Below, piece after piece: positions 23,347 to 28,364 of a DNA stretch of 28,364 bases (its first letter is position 1; each line of letters begins with the position of its first letter). The position numbers were made by a program, and so were the translations under genes. The notes under the pieces are model-generated. The model saw nothing but the letters and a program-made list of their open reading frames with translations, was not told the DNA's origin and searched no databases. Origin of the DNA: Gemmatimonadales bacterium. GTDB taxonomy: Bacteria; Gemmatimonadota; Gemmatimonadetes; Gemmatimonadales; GWC2-71-9. Where the stretch lies: assembly GCA_013812695.1 (NCBI GenBank), contig JACCSZ010000133.1, forward strand, positions 1 through 28,364. The letters run 5' to 3'.

Positions 23347-25119
23347 ATGCAGGCCCGCGCGGCGCGGCCGGTGGCGACCCGTATCAAGCGCGACGGCCGC
23401 TGGACGGCGCTCAGCTATCGCGAGCTGGCCGATCGGGTCGAGGCCGCGAGCGTCGGCTTGCGCGAGCTCGGGATCACGGACGGCGACCGCGTGGCCATTC
23501 TGTCCGAGAACCGCCCGGAGTGGGCCATGGCGGACTACGCCTGCCTGGCGGCGCGCTGCACCAACGTGCCGATCTATCCGACCCTGCCCGCTCGTCAGGT
23601 CGAGTATATCCTCCGCGACTCCGGCGCGGTGGCCGTGCTGGTCTCGTCCGCGGCGCAACTGGAGAAAGTCCGCGCGATCCGCGACAAGCTGCCGGCGCTG
23701 CGCCACGTGATCGCGTTCGAGGCCGACGCGCGCGCGCCCGCTGTGCTCGCCTTCGACGAGCTGCTGGCCTCCGGCCGGGCCGCCCGCGCGCGGCATCCCG
23801 ACTGGCGGGCGCACGCCCTCGAGGCCGGGCCGGACGATCTGGCCACCCTGATCTACACCTCCGGCACGACCGGCGACCCCAAAGGCGTGATGCTGACCCA
23901 TGGCAACATCGCGTCGAACGTGACCACCTGCGTACGGCTGTTCCGCTTCGCCGATGGCGACGAGTGCCTGTCGTTCCTGCCGCTCTCACACATCTTCGAG
24001 CGGATGTTCGGCCACTACTCGATGTTCTTCGCCGGCGTGGTGATCAACTACGCCGGCAGCATCGAGACGGTGGCGGCCGACATGCAGGATCTGCGGCCGA
24101 CGATGATGGCGTCGGTGCCGCGACTCTACGAGAAGATCTATGCCCGGGTGCTCGACAGCGTCCGCGCGAGTCCGGCTCCGCGGCGCCGGATCTTCGCCTG
24201 GGCCCGCCACGTGGGCGAGGCCTGGGTGGCGCGCACGCTGGCCCGCGCGCCGATCCCGGCGGCGCTGTCGCTTCAGCGACGCCTGGCGGACCGGCTGGTC
24301 TTCTCCAAGCTGCGCGCCAGGACCGGCGGCCGGATCCGGTTCTTCATCTCGGGTGGCGCGCCACTCTCGGCGGACATCGCCAAGTTCTTCTATGCCGCCG
24401 GCATGCCGATCCTCGAGGGGTATGGCCTCACCGAAACGTCCCCTGTCATGGCGGTGAATACCTTCGAGCACACCAAGCTCGGGACGGTCGGGCACCCGAT
24501 TCCCGGCGTGGAGATCCGGATCGCGACGGACGGCGAGATCATCACGCGGGGGCCGAACGTGATGCGGGGCTACTACGGAAAACCCGAGGCGACCGCCGAA
24601 GCCATCGATGCCGAGGGCTGGTTTCACACGGGCGATATCGGGCTGATCGACGCGGAAGGATACCTGCGGATCACCGACCGGAAGAAGGACCTGATCGTGA
24701 CGGCCGGGGGCAAGAACATCGCCCCGCAGCCGATCGAAAACCTGGCGAAGCGCAGCAAGTACATCTCCAACGCCGTCATGCTCGGCGACCGGCGGCCGTT
24801 CCCGATCATGCTCCTGGTGCCGAATCCGGAGCCGCTCCGGATCTGGGCCGCGCGGCACCAGCTCCCGACCGAGGACGTGGAGCGGATGGTGGCCCTGCCC
24901 GACGTGCACACCAAGCTCGAGCGCGAGGTGCGGATGACCTTGCGCGATCTGGCCCAGTTCGAGATGCCGAAGAAGTTCCTCCTGCTGCCGCGCGACTTCA
25001 GCGTCGAAGGCGGCGAGCTGACGCCGACGCTCAAGGTCCGCCGCCGCATTGTGGAGGAGCGGCACAAAGCCGCCATCGAAGCGCTCTACGCCGAGCCGCA
25101 CGCCGGCGAGCCGGCCTGA
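23347..25119 (+). CDS. Long-chain acyl-CoA synthetase (AMP-forming)
   Basis: The enzyme activates fatty acids to acyl-CoA through an acyl-adenylate. From ATG 23347 it has 590 residues. It shows the P-loop IYTSGTTGDPKG (169-180), the linker region SFLPLSHIFERMFGHYS, the long-chain-type helical insert around 250-320, YGLTETSPVMAVNT, GDIGLIDAEGYLRITDRKKDLI, and the catalytic lysine loop in GGKNIAPQPIEN. The HIFER and NIAPQPIE features place it with FadD15/FAA-type long-chain ligases rather than acetate ligases. Translation probably begins up to 12 codons earlier, near the AGGAGG at 23301-23306, at ACG 23311 or CTG 23323; I give the ATG as the conventional start. It converges on the Trm112-like gene with a 7-base gap. 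Confidence 0.94.
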   Translation: MQARAARPVATRIKRDGRWTALSYRELADRVEAASVGLRELGITDGDRVAILSENRPEWAMADYACLAARCTNVPIYPTLPARQVEYILRDSGAVAVLVSSAAQLEKVRAIRDKLPALRHVIAFEADARAPAVLAFDELLASGRAARARHPDWRAHALEAGPDDLATLIYTSGTTGDPKGVMLTHGNIASNVTTCVRLFRFADGDECLSFLPLSHIFERMFGHYSMFFAGVVINYAGSIETVAADMQDLRPTMMASVPRLYEKIYARVLDSVRASPAPRRRIFAWARHVGEAWVARTLARAPIPAALSLQRRLADRLVFSKLRARTGGRIRFFISGGAPLSADIAKFFYAAGMPILEGYGLTETSPVMAVNTFEHTKLGTVGHPIPGVEIRIATDGEIITRGPNVMRGYYGKPEATAEAIDAEGWFHTGDIGLIDAEGYLRITDRKKDLIVTAGGKNIAPQPIENLAKRSKYISNAVMLGDRRPFPIMLLVPNPEPLRIWAARHQLPTEDVERMVALPDVHTKLEREVRMTLRDLAQFEMPKKFLLLPRDFSVEGGELTPTLKVRRRIVEERHKAAIEALYAEPHAGEPA

Positions 25120-25126
25120 GATCCGT

Positions 25127-25720
25127 TCAACGCCGGCCGGTTCCCACCCACACCTCACCCGCGCTGGCCATGAGGTCGACCAGCTCCAGCGGGGGCCGGT
25201 TGCCCTCCCCGACCACCCGCAGCCCGGGCAGCACCACCCGCGCCGCTTCCGCCACCCAGCTCGCATCGCCACCGTAGGGCCGCCCGAGCACCACGCCGCG
25301 CATCGAGTTGGTCTTGAGCGCGAGGCGGCCGCCGCGCAACACGCTGATGCCGTCCCGATCCAGCACTGTTACAGGCGGATTCACCGCGACCAGCCCGACG
25401 CCCGGCACCAGCGCCGCGATGTCGCGCCACGTGCCCGCCGGCCCACCCACGAGCACCAGATACCCTCCCGGCCCGTTGAGCCCGACGAGCGGCACCAGCG
25501 CGTCCGGCGTCAGCGCGCTCGACTCGCTCGCCGGAGCGGGGCCCGGCGCGCCGCCGAAATCGAGCACGCCGTCCTGGAGGGCGAACCGACGGTCGCAGAC
25601 CGGACAGCCCAGCGTGCCCGAGCGCACGGAGCGGCCTTCGAGCCGATCGGGCAGCAGCACCAGGAACGCTTCGTCGTGATCCTCCGGACAGCGCAGGTGG
25701 TCGGTCAGCTCGATGAACAT
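25127..25720 (-). CDS. Trm112-like zinc-ribbon protein with degenerate methyltransferase-like C-terminus
   Basis: From ATG 25720 the protein has 197 residues. The N-terminus MFIELTDHLRCPED through LGCPVCDRRFALQDGVLDF follows the Trm112/UPF0434 layout, although the first CxxC is reduced to CPED. The remaining 140 residues resemble a Rossmann methyltransferase, with a hydrophobic strand GYLVLVGGPAGTW and a late AEAARVVLPGLRVV unit like the AxRVLKPGG strand of SAM methyltransferases. The glycine-rich SAM loop (GxGxG) is missing, so it may bind something else or be inactive. Its ATG shares a base with the TGA of the M23 peptidase gene (TGATG). Function unknown. Confidence 0.75.
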   Translation of the reverse strand: MFIELTDHLRCPEDHDEAFLVLLPDRLEGRSVRSGTLGCPVCDRRFALQDGVLDFGGAPGPAPASESSALTPDALVPLVGLNGPGGYLVLVGGPAGTWRDIAALVPGVGLVAVNPPVTVLDRDGISVLRGGRLALKTNSMRGVVLGRPYGGDASWVAEAARVVLPGLRVVGEGNRPPLELVDLMASAGEVWVGTGRR

Positions 25721-27303
25721 CAGGGCTTGAAGATCACCCAACTGAGCTTGCCGGCCTCCACGGTGACCCGGCGGTAGACCTTCTCGCCCGCGATGTCGAC
25801 GCCGACCGTGTAGGTGCCCACCGGCACGTCCGTCACCGCGAAGTGCTCACGGTAGAGCGGGTGGCCGTGCCCCTTGTCGCCATACGTCTCCGCGAACGAG
25901 AACGGCGTTTCGCTCGGCTCCCGCTTGGCGAGCCCGTAGATCCGCGCCTGCGGCACGGCCGCCCCGGCCGCGTCGAGCACCTGCCCCGCCACGATTCCGG
26001 TCCCCGGGAGCGGCTCGAGCCAGAGCTCCGGGTTCACGGTATACCGCGGGAATCGCTGCAGCGAGTCCACGATGGCGCCGATCGAATCGGTCGGCGACGC
26101 CGAGAGCTCGAAGTGGAGGTGGTCGTTGGTCGCGCGGCCCGTGTTGCCGACCCGTGCAATTACGCTCCCTTTCTTCACCCTGTCCCCGACTTTCACGGCC
26201 AGCGAGCTGTTGTGGTAGTAGATGGAGAACAGCCGGAAGGTCGTGTCGCTCGAGGTGACGGTCGTATCGTGCCGGATGGCCACCGTCTTGGCGCCGGCTT
26301 CCGCCGGACCGGCATACACCACGCGTCCGCCGAGCGCGGCCATGACGGGCGTGCCGTCCGGATTGTTGAACTCGACGCCCTGATGCTGCTGGAACGAGCC
26401 GCCCATCGTCGACCCGTAGCGGTAGGTCTGGTCGATGAAGGCGTTGTCCGCCCGGGCGATGGGACGCCGAAGCCAGACGGTGCGCGGCGCCTTGGGTGAG
26501 CCGGCCACGGGGGCGTTGTGCCGAAGACAGGGGAGTGTGTCCGCGGCCGCACGAAGACCGCAGCGCGTTCCCCGGTACTGCTGCCGGCCGATGAGGACCG
26601 CGTTGGCCTGGGGAAACGCTGCCACCGAAATCGGCTCGGTCCGCCATCCGCCCTCCGTGTGCCGGAGCCGCTGGCTGCCACGGAGGGTCGTGACGTTCCA
26701 GCCTCGGCGGTCGGCTGCCACCCGGCGGATGTACTCGTTGGCGAGCAACGGCAGGGCCGTGTCTGCCGGACCACGGGCCGGCGGGCCGGCCGTGTCACCG
26801 ACAGCGGTCCAGTGTTCGCCGTCGTCGGTCGTGATCTGCAGGCCGTCGGCGGTGGCGACGACCGTGGTGTCACCCCGCACGACGATGCCGTCCGGCATGA
26901 CGTACTGCCACTCGGGGCCGAGCTGATCGAAGGTCCAATTCCGCCAGGTGCGACCGCCGTCCCGCGAGAGGCCCCACCCGTTTCCCACCGTGCCATACCA
27001 CACCTGCCCAAGCGTGCCGAACGCGATCGCTTGCACGAAATCCCACGAGATCGAGCTGGCCGTTGTGTCGTGCCGGATCGATTCCCAGTCCGGAGCCCCC
27101 GGCGGCAACCGATAGATGCCCCGCCCGTACGTGCCCAGCCAGAGCGTGCCGCCCGGGTCGCGGGCGACCGTGAGCACGTGGACGCCCCACCCCGCGCTGT
27201 CGGGAAGCGCGGGTACAGTGACCGCGGCGGTCTGCGCGGACAACCGGCCGGTCATGAGCGACAGTGCGGTGATCACGACGAAGGCGCGAAGGCGAACGAG
27301 CAT
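25720..27303 (-). CDS. Secreted M23 (LytM-type) peptidase with N-terminal propeller repeats
   Basis: The 527-residue protein has a Sec signal peptide (about 1-23, cleavage near LSAQ). Residues 30-260 contain propeller-type units such as GTLWLGTYGRGIYRL, QVWYGTVGNGWGLSRDGGRTW and TTDDGEHW. Residues 290-430 are an M23 peptidase domain: His307 and Glu311 in HQGVEF, catalytic His364 in YYHNSSLAVKVGD, and His395/His397 in NDHLHFEL. Family members normally have HxxxD, so the acidic zinc ligand is Glu here. The last 90 residues look like a carboxypeptidase-regulatory-like beta domain. M23 enzymes cut peptidoglycan peptides or act as activators when inactive. It follows the dehydrogenase gene by 27 bases and is coupled to the Trm112-like gene. 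Confidence 0.9.
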   Translation of the reverse strand: MLVRLRAFVVITALSLMTGRLSAQTAAVTVPALPDSAGWGVHVLTVARDPGGTLWLGTYGRGIYRLPPGAPDWESIRHDTTASSISWDFVQAIAFGTLGQVWYGTVGNGWGLSRDGGRTWRNWTFDQLGPEWQYVMPDGIVVRGDTTVVATADGLQITTDDGEHWTAVGDTAGPPARGPADTALPLLANEYIRRVAADRRGWNVTTLRGSQRLRHTEGGWRTEPISVAAFPQANAVLIGRQQYRGTRCGLRAAADTLPCLRHNAPVAGSPKAPRTVWLRRPIARADNAFIDQTYRYGSTMGGSFQQHQGVEFNNPDGTPVMAALGGRVVYAGPAEAGAKTVAIRHDTTVTSSDTTFRLFSIYYHNSSLAVKVGDRVKKGSVIARVGNTGRATNDHLHFELSASPTDSIGAIVDSLQRFPRYTVNPELWLEPLPGTGIVAGQVLDAAGAAVPQARIYGLAKREPSETPFSFAETYGDKGHGHPLYREHFAVTDVPVGTYTVGVDIAGEKVYRRVTVEAGKLSWVIFKP

Positions 27304-27330
27304 GGGGAGTCGCGGGCGAATGGTGAGTGG

Positions 27331-28020
27331 TCAGGCCGGGCCGAGCCGCAGCCAGTCGATCAGCACGTGCGGGGGCCGGGTCGCGGCGAAGAGGACGGCG
27401 TCGGCGACGTCCGAGGGCCGGAGCATCTGCGCCCGGGATGGAAACCCCTCCCGGTGGTCGGGATCGAACGGCCCCCAGATGGCGGTGTCGGTCGGGCCGG
27501 GCGAGACGAGCGTCAGCCGGACACCGCTGCCGCGATACTCGGCCGCGAGGGTCTCGTGCAGGCCGCGCAGCCCGTACTTGCTCGCGGCGTACGCCGCGTT
27601 GTCTGGAAAGCCGACATGGTCGGCCACGCTCCCGATCGTGATGTAGGACCCGCCGCCCGCGGCCCGCATTCGCGGTATGAGGGCGCGGGCGAGCGCGAAT
27701 GGCGCGCGCAGGTTGATCGCGATCTGCACGTCGAAGTCGGCGACCGTGGTCTCGGCGAGCGGGCGCAGGAGAAAGCCGCCCGCGTTGCTCACGACGATCT
27801 CCGGCACGCCGGCACCCTCGGCCAGGCGAGACGCGAGGTCATCCACCTGGCGGGGGTCGGTCAGATCGGAGGGCAGGTCGACGTAGCCCTCCGCGGGAGT
27901 AAGCGTGCGCGAGACCCTCACGACGCGCGCGCCCGCGGCGAGCAACGCTTCGGCCACCGCCGCCCCGATGCCCCTCGACGCGCCCGTCACCAGCGCGACG
28001 CGGCCGCCGAGCGGCCTCAC
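27331..28020 (-). CDS. Short-chain dehydrogenase/reductase
   Basis: A 229-residue classical SDR. It has the dinucleotide motif TGASRGIG (12-19), the structural motif NAGG (79-82), Asn103, and the catalytic Ser131-Tyr144-Lys148 triad in IGSVAD and YAASK. The downstream SPGPTDT segment fits substrate/cofactor closure. An Arg at the end of strand 2 (VVRVSR) suggests NADP. The start is GTG 28020, whose GTGA overlaps the folE stop. Overlap with folE makes a role in pterin or folate reduction, such as a sepiapterin- or pteridine-reductase-like step, worth considering, but the sequence itself does not show it. Confidence 0.93.
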   Translation of the reverse strand: MRPLGGRVALVTGASRGIGAAVAEALLAAGARVVRVSRTLTPAEGYVDLPSDLTDPRQVDDLASRLAEGAGVPEIVVSNAGGFLLRPLAETTVADFDVQIAINLRAPFALARALIPRMRAAGGGSYITIGSVADHVGFPDNAAYAASKYGLRGLHETLAAEYRGSGVRLTLVSPGPTDTAIWGPFDPDHREGFPSRAQMLRPSDVADAVLFAATRPPHVLIDWLRLGPA

Positions 28021-28364
28021 TCGGCCGGCCTGCCCCCGTGCGCGAGCCGGAGGAACTCCACCCGCGTCTTGGAGTCGTCCCGAAAGATCCCGCGGAGGGC
28101 GCTGGTCACGGTGCGCGAGTTCTGCTTCTGGACGCCCCGCATCATCATGCAGAAGTGCGCCGCCTCGATGACCACCCCGACACCTGTCGGCTGGAGCACG
28201 TCCATGACCGCGTCGGCGACCTGGTCGGTGAGCCGCTCCTGGACCTGCAGCCGCCGCGCGAACACGTCCACGATCCGGGCCACCTTGGACAGGCCCAGGA
28301 TCTTTCCGTCCGGAATGTAGGCCACATGGGCCCGGCCGAAGAACGGCAGGAGGTGGTGCTCGCA
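28017..28364 (-). CDS. folE: GTP cyclohydrolase I, C-terminal part (cut by window edge)
   Basis: FolE converts GTP to 7,8-dihydroneopterin triphosphate, the first step to tetrahydrofolate. The window holds the last 115 residues, open to its end at 28364. They begin with CEHHLLPFFGRAHVAYIP, which carries two zinc ligands (Cys and the second His), followed by GKILGLSKVARIVDVFARR, the QERLTDQVA helix, and VIEAAHFCMMMRGVQKQNS with the third zinc ligand Cys. These match the active-site half of the enzyme. The true start lies beyond the window; the internal GTG at 28325 is not a start. It is the first visible gene of the run folE, dehydrogenase, M23 peptidase, Trm112-like. Confidence 0.96.
   Translation of the reverse strand, partial: CEHHLLPFFGRAHVAYIPDGKILGLSKVARIVDVFARRLQVQERLTDQVADAVMDVLQPTGVGVVIEAAHFCMMMRGVQKQNSRTVTSALRGIFRDDSKTRVEFLRLAHGGRPAE

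Noticed and set aside
26518..28320. 600-residue plus-strand open frame at the right end
   Set aside because: It lies over folE, the dehydrogenase and the peptidase, which have clear catalytic motifs. Its product is Arg/Ala/Gly-rich, typical of a shadow frame in GC-rich DNA.

Overview
The window is GC-rich, gene-dense bacterial chromosome with little intergenic space. It has many GTG starts, stop/start overlaps of 1 to 4 bases, and many secreted lipoproteins, Ig-fold and TPR proteins. The mix (recF-dciA-gyrB, NAD-dependent ligase, a CXXXY-type CcmE, DUF4097 and V4R proteins, YtxH, an M23 peptidase) suggests Gemmatimonadota or a close relative. That placement is inferred from gene content and style; no rRNA or other phylogenetic marker was compared. 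I see no phage, insertion sequence, CRISPR array, tRNA or rRNA.

Bases 1-1747 (+) hold the 3' part of a two-domain protein with a polyglycine linker, then a small secreted protein that may be an outer-membrane barrel. From 7992 down to 1760 (-) runs mtnA, glpK, ccmE, ccmF, a ccmH-like gene and a ccmI-like gene. The last four form a tight cytochrome c maturation cluster of unusual type: CcmE has Cys in place of the haem-binding His, the CcmH-like protein has a Tat-type signal and a C-x-C-x-C centre, and the CcmI-like protein ends in two zinc ribbons. From 8090 (+) come an enoyl-CoA hydratase, a lipoprotein, recF, dciA and gyrB, closed by a strong hairpin at 12715-12746.

From 12767 to 15715 (-) lie a lipoprotein with a possible TIM-barrel hydrolase fold, a 320-base leader with a promoter-like element carrying a CRP/FNR-like palindrome, a small membrane protein and a thymidine/pyrimidine-nucleoside phosphorylase. 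At 15744-16529 (+) is a secreted TPR protein that probably starts at CTG, followed by a convergent YtxH protein (-). Bases 17011-20377 (+) hold GAF protein, ligA and V4R protein in one tight run.

From 20352 to 21994 (-) are a DUF4097 repeat protein and a phosphoribosyltransferase. Bases 22170-25119 (+) carry a TPR protein, an Ig-like lipoprotein and a long-chain acyl-CoA ligase. The right end (-) reads folE (cut by the window edge), a short-chain dehydrogenase, a secreted M23 peptidase and a Trm112-like protein, mostly overlapping at start/stop codons. Most genes are housekeeping. The least ordinary parts are the variant Ccm cluster, the 13802-14121 leader, the non-canonical starts, and the coupling of surface or sensor proteins to recF and ligA.
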